Assembly (NCBI GenBank): GCA_030549495.1
Contig: JAUIRK010000235.1
Coordinates: 1-64,000, forward strand
Origin: Nectonema munidae
Lineage: Eukaryota > Nematomorpha > Nectonematoida > Nectonematidae
DNA length: 64,000 nucleotides
Reading direction: 5' to 3'
Shown piece after piece: positions 1 to 11,246 of the stretch. The first letter of the stretch is position 1, and every line of letters starts with the position of its first letter. The notes under the pieces were generated by a model. That model ran no database searches. It was not told the origin of the DNA and saw nothing but the letters and a program-made list of their open reading frames with translations. The translations under genes and the position numbers were made by a program.

Positions 1-274
1 AGAATATGTGAGGAAGAGTATGTAATGAGTGAGTGAGTAGGCGAGTGTGCGTGAGTACAGTGAGAAAATAATTAGAAACACCTACCTTATGAGTGAAAAA
101 AATAGTTAGATTTTTTGAAAAAAAATTAAATTATTTAACGCCATCTATAAACAACATGAAATATATTTTATAATTTTCTTTTGACTTAAAATCATTGAGA
201 TAATAATTGATGAATACAAATTCTATAAATGAATATAGAAATTTTGAATGTTATATAAAATTAATTTCTAGAAC

Positions 275-567
275 TACAGTGGAACCTAGGTTTGTGAACT
301 AAATTCCTTCGATAAAACCATTCGTTATTTGAAATATTCGTGAATCTAGAACGTTTTTTTTATTAAATGTGAATTATAAACCAGCTATTATGCATAAAAT
401 ACATAGATTTTAACGAGATATAAAAGAAATAAACGCTATATAGAGATATACAAAAGTTCCAATCTTAAAGAGCGTAATCGGAGGAACAGTTCGTGAGATG
501 ATTCAAAATTTATTGACAAAAGTTGTTCGAAAATCTATTTGTTCGTAGAAATTCAAATTGCACTGTA
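275..567. repeat. TA-flanked MITE, Tc1/mariner/pogo type
   Basis: The left end reads TACAGTGGAACC and the right end, on the reverse strand, reads TACAGTGCAATTTG, so both termini begin TACAGTG and sit on a TA. Fragments of a GTTCG(T/A) motif recur inside in both orientations. There is no coding capacity. Length and TA target site fit a non-autonomous Tc1/mariner/pogo-type element. A shorter likely relative lies at 61411-61559. Confidence 0.5.
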
Positions 568-654
568 AAAGATGCTTTTTGGCTCGTGTTTGATTTTATA
601 CCCACTCATATATTCGGTAAGATATATTTCACTATTTACATAAATTACATACAA

Positions 655-801
655 AGGTAAAGGTATCGTGGGGTGTTTCATCGAGAAGGCACAATTGCGC
701 CGCATGTATGGAACTATGAGAAAGTTGGCTGGATGCGGGATCGAACCCAAGATCTTGAGTTATCGAAACCCAGTACCTAACCAACCTTACTCACGACCCC
801 A
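655..801 (-). repeat. tRNA-derived SINE or tRNA pseudogene
   Basis: On the minus strand a perfect B box (GGTTCGATCCC, 738-748) lies about 25 bases downstream of an A-box-like stretch containing GGTTGGTTAGGTACTGG (about 770-786). The cloverleaf is not convincing and an unrelated body follows toward 655, which is the layout of a tRNA-headed SINE. Ends are approximate. An old tRNA pseudogene is the alternative. Confidence 0.5.
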
Positions 802-1854
802 ACATATTCGAAAGTGAATTTCTATGTCTTTTGCTCATAACATCTAAACAAGATTCTGCTTATACTATGACCTTTTTCTTTTTGTTCTTTATCACGTTGC
901 ATTCATAATATTAAAAACCTTGAGAGAAAAAAAAGTTAAAGTCTGTCTGCTCCAAAATTTAAGTAAATTTTTAATAACGGCTGAAATAATTTTTCATAGA
1001 TTGATTTTTAAAATAACAATTTTCCATAACAAAGTTTTTATTTTAAAATTAAGAAAAGTATAATGACCTTGAGTCGTTTTAATTTTTTCTTTTAAAAATG
1101 ATAGGGCTAATTTGAGCTAGGATTGAAAACCACTAGTCAACAGAAACTCATTATTTACATGTGAAGTTTATATATGTGTTTAGATTTGAAGATAAAATGA
1201 TTTCATTGGATAACTTCAACAGAAGTAAGAGAGCTCCTTTTTTGAAAACTATTACTGTAAGGAACCAGATATGCCTTTCAAAATAAGGTTTTTTCTTTTC
1301 GATGATCAATATTATTTATTTTATTTTTAGAAAAAAGAATTATAAAAATAATCTGAAATATAAAAAGATACACAATTGACTTAAATTATAACTTTTTTTA
1401 TGCAATAATCTTCAGCGTAATCGTTCTGAAATATATCGTTTGTTTTCAAATAAAATGCTCCTTTGATATCCTATTCTAGTCCCTTATGATTTTTGTATAT
1501 TTAATTATAACAGTATGCTTTTATTCAAAGACTGCTTCTTTGATATTTTGCAGAAAAAGTTTTATATTGATATAAAAAAATTTTTTTAGCCATCTTCTAT
1601 GTCAATTTTGTTGAATATTTAATATGATTCATGTGAGCATGTTCAGTAAATGTGTTGATACTTTTGAACAAAGAAAGTAGAGTATTAAAATGTATCATAT
1701 AATGGATTCTCAATATTATAGTTTTGGTACCTAAATATATATATAACTAAATCAGAACATACGAGTGGGGTCGAAATTGTCAAAAAAAAAAGTTCAAAAT
1801 GCTCTTTACCTTTTGTTCTGGGTATATGTGTAGTCAGTCACTAGCTAGCTATGA
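802..1854. other. AT-rich intergenic DNA, nothing recognised
   Basis: No open frame of note, no RNA-gene boxes and no clear repeat ends. Composition is strongly AT-rich with many homopolymer runs. Confidence 0.6.
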
Positions 1855-1905
1855 TGCATTTGGGGCCGGGCCCCTCCATCTAAGCTACGGACAAATTTAC
1901 TAATT
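1855..1905. repeat. GC-rich patch resembling a hAT-type terminus
   Basis: A palindromic GGGGCCGGGCCCC core is followed by a sequence whose reverse complement begins GTCCGTAGCTTAGATGG. This isolated GC island in very AT-rich DNA resembles ends of hAT-like elements in invertebrates. Only one end is seen, so the call is weak. Confidence 0.25.
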
Positions 1906-1949
1906 AAAAAAATGAAATAATCAACTTATCTTTTTACAGAAAATATGGT

Positions 1950-2035
1950 GTGTGCATCAATTTATCAATGGAACTTGATACATCAAAGTTAGAAAGATTC
2001 TTCAGTAGATTAAGGTTGGACTTTTTGAATAGTGT
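1950..2035 (+). repeat. Dispersed repeat, copy 1 (possibly from an element ORF)
   Basis: About 85 bases closely match, in inverted orientation, the stretch at 48868-48960. Shared blocks include TTTATCAATGGAAC and GGTTGGACTTTTTGAATAGTG. Read on this strand both copies can encode a similar peptide (motifs INLSME and LRLDFLNS), so the repeat may derive from an element-encoded protein that I cannot name. Confidence 0.55.
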
Positions 2036-2127
2036 GTGAAAGAATAAACTATCACCATTGTCGTTTTATTTTCCTTTATTACTACTAGACGGTCCTGTGT
2101 TTGTCTCTCGCTTCGCTCGAGACGTAG

Positions 2128-2660
2128 GATTCTAGGTCTCAAAAATCTAGGTCCACTTAAAGATCATTGGTAAAATTCTAGGTCCACTTAAAGATCATTG
2201 GTAAAATTCTAGGTCCACTTAAAGATCATTGGTAAAATTCTAGGTCCACTTAAATATCATCGGTAAAATTCTAGGTCCAGTTAAAGATTATTGGTACTCC
2301 CGTGATTCTAGATCCTGTTAAAGATCATTGGTACCAACGTGATTCTAGGTTCCCTTAAATATCATTGGTACTGGATATTCTAGGTGCACTCAAAAGATCA
2401 TTGGTACCTGGATTATAGATACCATCAATGAACCCGTAAAAATCATTGGTACCCGCCGAAAAGATCATTGGTACTCCCGTAAAAATCATTGGTACCCGCC
2501 GAAAAGATCATTGGTACCCGCCGAAAAGATCATTGGTACCCGCCGAAAAGATCATTTGTACCCCCGTAAAATCATTTGTACCCCGTAAAGATCATTTGTA
2601 CGCCCGTACATTGTTATTCCCCTTGAAAGATCATTAGTAGAATTAAAGATCATTGGTACC
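2128..2660. repeat. Minisatellite array, 31-bp unit changing to a shorter unit
   Basis: The motif CTAGGTCCACTTAAAGATCA recurs with a 31-base period (start points 2147, 2178, 2209), then degenerates. From about 2440 it shifts to a shorter unit of roughly 24-28 bases containing GATCATTGGTACCCGCCGAA. The array gives a short spurious open frame that should not be taken as a gene. Related units reappear at 5811-5880. Confidence 0.85.
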
Positions 2661-5600
2661 CACAAAGATAAAATATATGAAAACTTAATACATAAAATAT
2701 TAAAGACCATAACTTATTTAAAAATAAAATAAAGAAATAAATTAGATTATCATTAAAATAAATTAAAGGAAATATTAAAAAATTACTATATAAAATCTAG
2801 AACAGCTTTAATTATATTTTAAAATAACGGAATAGCAAATTAGATTATCATTAAAAATAAATTAAAGCAGACAATATAAATAAATTATATGTAATCTATA
2901 TAAAATCTTAACCAAAAGTAGATAGACCTATTTAATAAAAATAGATTTAAATCTATATATACTTAAAAATTAAATTTTTAAATAATAGAGTTTGGAAAAA
3001 TAAAATTTATAAACTAAATAATTTAGATTATAGAAATCTATTATTGAAAAATAATTTAGATTTTAAAGAAATGTATTAATAAAATTTTAGTTATTTAAAA
3101 ATTATCAAGAGTAGGTATCAATTTATAGATTTCTAAATTACAAAATTAGAATATTATGTATATATAAAATCTTAACCAAAAGTAGATAGACCTATTTAAT
3201 AAAAATAGATTTAAATCTATATATACTTAAAAATTAAATTTTTAAATAATAGAGTTTGGAAAAATAAAATTTATAAACTAAATAATTTAGATTATAGAAA
3301 TCTATTATTGAAAAATAATTTAGATTTTAAAGAAATGTATTAATAAAATTTTAGTTATTTAAAAATTATCAAGAGTAGGTATCAATTTATAGATTTCTAA
3401 ATTACAAAATTTATAAATTAAAAAAAACAACTTTAATAAAGAATCTTGTTTTATTAAAAATATAGATTTGAAATAGTAACATACAAATTTATCATCTTTC
3501 TTAGGAATAATAAATAAACCCATCAGCCATTAATTGAATTGGATATATTGAGAATGAAAATTTTTTTTAATGCAAATGAATTTTTTTGATTGGTTAAATT
3601 AAGTACATTATACACGTATATACAAAATATACAAATATATATGTTTTTTTTTGAATAAAAACATTTAAGGTAAAATAAAGTTAATATTGTTATTCAGAAT
3701 GATAAGAGGATTCTAAAAATATATAAAACTTGCTTTTTTGGTGAATATATGTGAAGTCATAATTTTGAGGCAGAGTTTGAAAGGGTCTGAAAAATCGAAA
3801 ATTAAAAAAACGGAAAATTCAAAATTTTTAAAACGTATTCTGATAGAGTTTGATACGCTGATTCCGAATATGTAATTTGTTTGAAATTAAACGATTGATT
3901 TTTTAATTTTTTTGAGGTCAAAATTGGATTTTTTGTCATTTTTTCAAGTTCAAAGGCTAAAAAAAGTATTTAAAAATTTTTTAATTTAAAATATTTTTAC
4001 ATTTTCGTGATCAGTATAAAATTTCCTTTAAAATATGGTATTAAAATAGAAAATTGGATAAGTTTGAAATTTTTCGAAAATTTTGTAGGGCACGCCTTAC
4101 AATTTTTAAAAAAAATAAAAAAATATATTTTCAAATTTTTTCACCGTAGTCTGTTTAAATATCAGTTATATTTTATGAATATGCAAAAAAAATATGTAAA
4201 TATTCATTTTACACACTAAAATATCGTGAAAAATAGTAAAATTGTGGACATTGTTCAAAGGCTTATAAAAATTTATTTTAATATTTTTTCAAAAAAATTA
4301 TAACTTGTAAAATGTAGGTAAAAGGATGTTCTTTAAGATAGGCTTAGTTTAAAAATGAAAAATATTTTGAAAAAATGTTAAAAATTGGTTTAAAGTTAAT
4401 TTTTACTTAAATTCGGGCATGACTTGTGTATATAAAATAAAAAAAGAGTCTTAAATTTTTTTTTTTAAAAAAAGTGAAATTAAAATCTTTAAATATAAAC
4501 CATATAGAATGATTTAATGAAAAAATAATTCAAAAAAGTTTTTTATTTTTGTAGAAATTGGATATAATAATCAGTTTTAAGTTTAACATTTTTGTGTACT
4601 CTATACGGCTAACTCCTTGCAGAAAAATTGAATAAGGTAAATGTAAAATTTTTTTCAACTAAATTGTAGAGAAAAGAAAGCTTTATAAATATAAAAGAAA
4701 TTTTTTTAATTAAAATTGTAAACATTTTGTAAAAAAGAAATATAATATCTATTTTACACCAATTTTTAACCCAAAAAATATAAAATTGAAAATAAAAAAA
4801 CAAAAAAAAATTTTTTTCAAAAATTTAAAGTTTTATGTTAAAATTCAAACTATTATACACCTTTTAATGTAAAAATTAGAAATATAAATATATTATTTTC
4901 CAAATATTAGCCAATCAAAAACGTCCAAATTTAAATTTATGCAGACTGATTCTAAAAATTTTTAAAATAATAAAAAAAAAATTTTTCAACATTTATATAT
5001 ATTTTCGTATATTTAGAACATGATTATGTAATTTATTTTAGAAAAAAAATTTTTTTTTAATATTTTTAAACAAATTAAAAAAAATCGAAAAATTTGTCAA
5101 AGTTACCTTGTTTGGAGTCATTTTGCCGAAAATTTTATGCAATAAATATAGAATTTTTTTACATTATCTTGTAGAGAAAGAGTTGGGCAAAAAAATAAAA
5201 GAGGAGGTCGTTTTTATTTTAGGCCTCCAATTTTTCGCAAAATTGGATCAAATTTTTCATGGGGTAAAATTGACGTCATTTTTTAACACCAAAAAGTGAA
5301 AATAGGAAAAAAACATATGAAAACTAAATATTTTTCAAAAATTTCAAATATTAGTATAAAATATCACTCAATCTGCATCCTTTCATAAAAATATTAGAAA
5401 AAAATAAATTTTAGTTTTTTAGCAAAATTTGATCAAAAATGTTGAAATTCAGATTTTTGAGACGTAATTAACGAAAATTAAAAAAAATTTTCTGAAATTT
5501 TTTTGTCAATTAATATTCATACATATGTCTACTTTAATTGCATAAAAAATTTTTTTATAAAAAAAAGTCCTAACACGAAAATCGCAAAATTTCATTCTCT

Positions 5601-5810
5601 GACCCGGGTCATTGACCTCAATTTGGGGTCACGTGACTATCGCCATCAAACTCAGAATCCAAAATAAGGTAGGTGTGGATAAAAAAAAATTTCAAAACCC
5701 CCTTTCATCATATAAAATTTTCAGCTCAAAGTCGAAAAATGCGGAAAAATGTTATATATATATTTTTTATTTTTTAACGATATTTTTAGTTTCTCGTTGG
5801 CACTGCAATT
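2661..5810. other. Extremely AT-rich block without genes
   Basis: About 3.1 kb of A/T runs with no supportable gene. Short open frames here are chance products of low complexity. Apart from the tandem duplication at 2898-3411, no repeat boundaries are clear. The block lies between two arrays of the same minisatellite family. Confidence 0.7.
2898..3411. repeat. Perfect tandem duplication, 264-bp period
   Basis: Bases 2898-3147 reappear at 3162-3411 with a constant offset of 264 and no mismatch that I can see. Identity in non-coding AT-rich DNA suggests a recent duplication, or an assembly duplication. Confidence 0.9.
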
Positions 5811-5880
5811 TTAGGTACCCTCAAAAATCATTGCTACTGGGATTCTAGATCCTCCTAAAGATCTTGGTATCCTTAAAGAA
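5811..5880. repeat. Second, shorter minisatellite array related to 2128-2660
   Basis: Two to three units with the motifs TAGGTACCCTCAAAAATCATTG, GATTCTAGATCCTCCTAAAG and CTTGGTATCC repeat the pattern of the 2128-2660 array (GATTCTAGGT... AAAGATCATTGGTA). Shared descent is likely. Confidence 0.55.
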
Positions 5881-6042
5881 AAAAGTACACATTTAGAAGT
5901 ATATATCACTGAAGGGATTTGATCATTTATAACAGAATAAAGTAAGAGATTCCTATGAAGGTATGAAAATTTGGGATATAAATAAAAATAAAAAATTGAC
6001 AAAAAATTGAAATAATAAAAATATTTTATAAAAATAAAAAAT

Positions 6043-6476
6043 TGATTAATTCATCGCAGTGGCGCAAAATTGATTTATATTTGACAGCTCATCTCAAAAA
6101 AGAAACTTTTTATCTAAATAATTATATAAAGTTTTTTACGCATGTATACCCATTTTCAAGTATGCTGAATTCAGTGGTGATATTCATTTTTTATGAAAAT
6201 CAATCAAACCTGTCAAAAATTGATTTCAATGTGACAGCTCATCTCAAAAAAGAAACTTTTATCTAAATAATTATATAAAGTTTTTTATACACATTTACCC
6301 ATTTTCAAGTACGCTGAATTCAGTGATGACAATCATTTTTTATTATGATTTTTTGGATTTGTCAATCAAATCTGGCAAAAAATGATTGAAATATGACAGC
6401 CCATTTCAAAATTAAAATTTTTATTCTTATAAAATTTTTTTATACATATATACCCATTTTCAAGTATCTACACTGT
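6043..6476. repeat. Three tandem copies of a 150-162 bp unit
   Basis: The block GACAGCTCATCTCAAAAAAG occurs at 6083 and 6233, with a diverged copy at 6395. Each copy is followed by ATTATATAAAGTTTTTTA-like and ACCCATTTTCAAGTA motifs. Periods are 150 and 162 bases. The third copy is the most diverged. No coding potential is evident. Confidence 0.8.
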
Positions 6477-6617
6477 AAATAATGTGTTTAGAATCTAAAC
6501 ATAATTCTAAACACCAAATTTGTCTGGACTTTTAAACGCGTTCGATACAAACGCATTTAAATTTAAACATATTTCTAGATTTAAACGCCATCTAAACGTC
6601 AATAAATTTATACATAT

Positions 6618-6946
6618 CTAAAAAAATATATCTCGGGCATTTACATATTTTTCTAAAACTGTGATTTTTTTAATTTTCATTACTTCTTGAGGAAAATCTT
6701 TTTTAAAATGGTCTTGATAATATAATCTAATTTGAAAGTCTATTTGAATCAAAAATTCTTGAAGCTGAAGACAGCTTGAGAATTGTTGCAAACACATCCA
6801 TTTTTCATGATAGAAAGCCAAAGATTTTTCAATCAACCCAAAATTTTTCCACATAACACCTTTAAATATGTAGTGTTTAGCTTCCAATCGCTTACACCAA
6901 TGGTTTCTACCTGGGCCAAAACGTTTAATTTGAAAGATGATATAAA
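6618..6946 (-). pseudogene. Fragment of an uncharacterised repeat-family protein
   Basis: The minus strand is open over about 109 codons, with the local pattern RFGPGRNHWCKRLEAKHYIF near its upstream end. This resembles, from memory, a motif (G-P-x(3)-W-C-x-R-x-E-A-K-H) in uncharacterised, repeat-associated proteins of many invertebrates. It has no start codon in context and no continuing frame upstream. Function unknown; a single broken fragment is the safest reading. Confidence 0.35.
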
Positions 6947-6949
6947 CTA

Positions 6950-6985
6950 CCCTAATGTAACTTATGAGTTTTGCTTACATTAGGG
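6950..6985. repeat. Perfect 11-bp inverted repeat (hairpin)
   Basis: CCCTAATGTAA at 6950-6960 and TTACATTAGGG at 6975-6985 are exact reverse complements with a 14-base loop. It lies just upstream of the protein fragment at 6618-6946 and could be the end of a small element. Function not established. Confidence 0.6.
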
Positions 6986-7324
6986 TACACATTTGAAAAA
7001 CTTTAAATACTCGTATATCAATAAGTGAAGATTATTTAAGGTATTATCTGAAGCAATATGCGACAAAGATAAAACTGTTATTTTGAATAGTTTAATTAAA
7101 AATGGTAAAATCAATGAGAAATTCTTGGTTTCAATTGCTGTCATAGGAAATGCATTACTTAAATTGAAACTTAAAGCGTATTTGGTTTATCATTCATTTG
7201 ATTTTTGTTGTTTGGATAATTTTCAATTAAATGTTTCAAATTTTCTAGAGAAAAATACTTTTTATTAACTATAAAATAGCCCAACATTAATTTGATCTCT
7301 TTAGGAACAATGCCTTGGAGTAAT

Positions 7325-8260
7325 ATAGTTAGTTAGTTAGTTAGTTAGTTTATTTTTCAAAAGTAACAAGAAAAAAAAATATATAGAGCAAATTGCTTAA
7401 TGCAAAAATACGGTAAATTGTGAACATTTACAAAAGGAGATAATATGTATCATAATAAAATATTGCTTTTGAAGGTCAATACCAAAGGCCAAGTTAGCCG
7501 CTGGCAGATGTCACCTGCTTGTGAGATTTCTATAATCTTGGGAATTTTATGAGACGAGCTGTTCAAGATGAAGTCATACTTTTTCTGCAGGCATGACAGT
7601 TGGAAATTGAACAATTGTTGATTCTTGAGTAAGAGTTGATGAAATAGGACATCATCATCTTTGGAAATTTTTTCATATTCAAAAAGGAATCAGAAACAAA
7701 AAACCTTTGATTGGAGTTGAATAGTGTTGAAATTTTGAATGAAAATGCTTGCTTTGATTTTGTGTAGTTATAGTAAGGGAGCATCATGTGAGTCATAAAG
7801 CGAGGAGATGTTCTTTCCTTTTCTGAGTTAAAAGCGATGAAGTCGTTGAAAGTGAATGGAAGCTGCCATGCAAGAATTTATATAGGTAGGTGTAGGCACT
7901 ATGGAGAATGTATCCATAGTAAATATACATAAATGTTTTTGAACTTCAACAGAGTGTATTGAATAAATATGTTGTTTGTGTGGGAGAGGGGAGGAAGATT
8001 GAAAATTACTCTCAATATCTTTTTTTGTAGTGTAAAAAGCATCGTGTTTTTTGAGTGACCCCAGTTGAAGACACTGTACTTTAGATGAGGAAGGAACAAA
8101 CTATTATACATGGTGAGCTTTGTATTGATTGGGAGAAACTTTTTGGCTTGTCTCATCACACTAGAAATATAAGCTAGTTTTTGGCATACATGTGAAAAAT
8201 GGCGATGCCAAGTCAGATCACTTGATACGATCCCCTCGTAGTCTCTACGTCATATTTATA
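7325..8260 (-). mobile_element. 5'-truncated LINE fragment (jockey/CR1 group)
   Basis: On the minus strand, codons within 7899-8159 and just upstream encode the region after a LINE reverse transcriptase: LFLPHLKYSVFNWGHS, then LQKKILRVIFNLPPLSHT, which match the post-RT conserved blocks of jockey/CR1/L2 elements. Downstream (7560-7900) further similarity continues with several breaks. The 3' end near 7330 carries an (ACTA)n tail, seen on the plus strand as TTAGTTAGTTAG, typical of LINEs that end in a short tandem repeat. The RT catalytic part is missing, so this is a dead 5'-truncated insertion. Confidence 0.65.
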
Positions 8261-8770
8261 ATTTACAGTATGTAATTTTGCTATTCATTCCATGATAATC
8301 CTTTCTTGGTAGCTCTTTTTTCATTAGAAATTTATATTCTTCAATGTGTCTTCGAAAAATTTTTTATAATAATAAAATTACTTTTTTCCTCTCTCAAAGC
8401 ATTCCGATTAAAGAATCTTCTTGATGATCTTAGACTTTTTTTTTATCAGTATCGTAAATGTTATTATCAGGCCTGAATATTTTTCAACCAATCTGATTTT
8501 TTTTATGATGAATCATTCATTATGTTCATTGTTCAATTACAAAAAGTTGTCCACGTTCTTCAACTAAAAAATTATCTCTTTGACGCAAAAGGAAAAAGAT
8601 GGACAAATTCAATTTAAATTAAAAATATCTTTATAGTGACTAAATTCTCACATATTGGCATCTGTGCCATTTTTGATAAATCTGAGCTATTCTAAATTTT
8701 CAGATTTCCTACCATCTTAGCTAAATGTTAACTGTAAGCCATAGATTTAAATATTTTTCGTTTGTAAAAG
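8261..8770. other. AT-rich intergenic DNA, nothing recognised
   Basis: No open frame, repeat boundary or RNA-gene signal seen. Confidence 0.5.
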
Positions 8771-9098
8771 AGGAACTTTTTTTTCAGTCAAAATCTTTTT
8801 GAAGTATCTAATATTATATAATTAAACTACTTCCAGTTCATTAAAACATGGTAGATCTTCCATTTAGTCAAGATACATTTTTTTTTTTAATTATTTGTTT
8901 TGATCACATGTTCTCTTTTCAATTAGTTTTCAACTTGGTTCCTTCTCTCATACAAATTTCCAAAAGATTTTATGTTTTGTTTTTTTTTAAATAAATATTT
9001 CATACTCAAAATGATTGTAGAAAGTATTATAAGCCAAAATATACAAAAAAAAATGTATATTTTTACTATATACCTAATATGCAGCCATTTTTTGAAAA
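8771..9098 (+). repeat. Dispersed repeat, copy A of about 330 bp
   Basis: Matches 18231-18560 in the same orientation over its length. Shared blocks include ACATGGTAGATCTTCCATTT, AATAAATATTTCATACTCAA, GATTGTAGAAAGTATTA and TATATACCTAATATGCAGCC. I estimate roughly 85% identity by eye. Flanks differ, so this is a dispersed family rather than a segmental duplication. Confidence 0.85.
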
Positions 9099-9153
9099 AT
9101 TTTTACAGAACTGATTTTCAGGCATACATTAGTAATTAAATTGCTACTTTGAG

Positions 9154-10000
9154 ATGTTTTTTAATTATGATTTGAACCCTGAGATTAATGATGAACGAGA
9201 GAAAAGTTTTATTGCCTATATGAAAGAAAAAATCCTAAAAAAGTATAGTAGTTGCAAGCAGGCTACCAACTTACTTACTGCCACAAAAATATCAACTGAT
9301 CAAGCTCACAAAATTTGTGTTAATTTAAAAACAATTTTTTGGATGTCAGCATCACATTTTGGATAGGATTCTCAGGCTCATCATGGACCAAGAATTAAAA
9401 GAAAGTACAGTTTCACGCGAAGTAAATTATTTTTTCAGCCAAGATTTAATTGAAAACTATGAAAGTTTGATTGAAAAGTTTGAAAATGGAGATCAAGAAA
9501 TGAAAGAAAAGGGGTGTTGGAGAGATGACATGAAATTTTTATTCCATTTGACGAAAGCCTATCTTTTTTTGGAAGAAAATAAACGGGTTCCTCGAATCAA
9601 ATTTCAAAAAATACCTCCAATCAGCAATGCCGGGTGGAATTCTGGAACCATTTTGGCATTACTTGCTTATTTTCTGATGCCCGAAACGAAAAATGATTTG
9701 AAAAATTCTTGTGATTTAATTGTCAACGATTGGGCAGAGTTATGGTTTTCAGAACAATTTTATAAAGAAAATGGCGGACGGAACTTCGGTGAGAGTTTGA
9801 AAAATATCCTAAAGCCTTAAATTCGTTCAAAAAATATTGGAGCTTCAAACCAACACCAATTCACATTCCTAGAAGCAATCAATGCGCAGAGCGAGCTATA
9901 AATATCCTGCAAATATTCAAAAAATTTTTATTATCAAATATTCAATTAAAAAACATGTTAAATCATTAATTTATGTTCTTTTTAAAATAAATTCATGGTT
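9154..10000 (+). pseudogene. Broken ORF pair of unrecognised, element-like type
   Basis: Two consecutive plus-strand frames (9154-9366, then 9359-9820), followed in another frame by about 45 more codons, look like one damaged protein. The second frame holds a run ISNAGWNSGTILALLAYFLM, and the part after 9820 contains IPRSNQCAERAINI. This arrangement (aromatic/Arg-like WNS motif, then R-x-N-x-x-A-E-R-A) recalls C-terminal parts of uncharacterised transposable-element proteins in arthropods, but I cannot name the family. There are at least two frame breaks. No introns with good splice sites reconnect the frames. It lies just downstream of repeat copy A. Confidence 0.4.
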
Positions 10001-10549
10001 TAAAGTGAAATTTGTAGTGTTTCAGAGGAATGTACTCTTAAAATTCGGCTCAGCGAACCTTCATGTAGTTTTTCCTTTCGGGCGTGATTTTTTTTCCTTT
10101 TTTTGAAATTTATATCTCTTTTTTCTAAACTAAAATTTACACAATATGTGCCGATAACTTTTCTTGTTAAGATACTGACAAAAAAATTGCTACTTTGATT
10201 TTTTAAAAGCTTTGATTTTGAGCACTTGTATTTTTCTATTTTTTATCAAATTTTTTATTTTGAGATACAGACTTAAATGCTTCATATTGAATTGAAAAAA
10301 CGCCAAGTATTTTAAGACGTCCAGAGTTATGTGTTTGAATTTAACAGTGACTAAATGTTAGCATTTGACGGAAATGTTAAGGTGTTTAGGTTGGGGCTCG
10401 TATAAACACCAGATTTGAGTGAATTTGATAAAAAAAATGAAATTTGACTAAAATTGGATCAGGAAATTTACTTGAAATTTATCCTTATTTGCCCGAAATC
10501 AAACTATTTGACTGGATTCAACTTTTTGTATTAAATTTTTGGTTTTTGG

Positions 10550-10760
10550 TTTTTTTTGATTGGCCGTTTTGGTTTTTTTGCCGTTTTGGTTTTAGCCGTT
10601 TTGGTTTTTGGCCATTTCGGTTTTGGCCGTTTTTGTTTTTGGCCGTTTTAGTTTTGGCCATTTTGGTTTTTGGCCGTTTTGGTTTTTGGCCGTTATGGTT
10701 TTGGCCGTTTTGGTTTTGGCCGTTTTGATTTTGGCCGTTTTGGTTTTTGGCCGTTTTGAC
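10550..10760. repeat. GGCCGTTTTGGTTTT minisatellite
   Basis: About a dozen units of GGCCGTTTTGGTTTT(T) with periods of 14-17 bases. On the minus strand it encodes Asn/Gly/Gln/Lys-rich repeats and on the plus strand Phe/Trp-rich ones. The open frames here are by-products of the repeat and not genes. Confidence 0.9.
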
Positions 10761-11246
10761 CAGGAACCCTTTTATTGCACGTTTACAGCTGTTGGCATTT
10801 GTATAAAAATTCTTCGTAATATCACAAGTGTTTCTATTCTTTTTTATTTTATTGGATTTCTTGAGTTTTTCTTCCCATATTTCTAATAATGAGTGAACCT
10901 TCAGACTTAGAAGATCGTTTTTCTTTTTCTTCTGAATCCATAACTGGAAGTTCTTCAGAATCTTCGATTTAGTATGAAAATTATAATTCTTTGACTGCTC
11001 CTGATGAAACTGTGTATTCTTGGGAGTCAACTCAAGCTTCTTTTGGAAGAACACTGTCCAGAAATATACGAAATATTCAGTTTGTTCCTCCTGGTCCGAA
11101 AAACGGCGCTGGATGATTCTCTTTCAATTTTTCAGCTTTTTATGACTCAAAGTCTTATTCACTATATTTACAAATGCACAAAGTTGCGAATGGATGAAAA
11201 CTTTGCGTAAGTTTGATGTTTTTAGCGATACTATCTCTTGTATTTC

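Noticed and set aside
2446-2637. 63-codon frame with repeated EKIIGTP-like units
   Set aside because: Translation of the minisatellite array.
10518-11054. 178-codon minus-strand frame rich in Asn, Gln, Gly, Lys
   Set aside because: Most of it is the GGCCGTTTTGGTTTT minisatellite read backward, and the rest overlaps the piggyBac N-terminal part.
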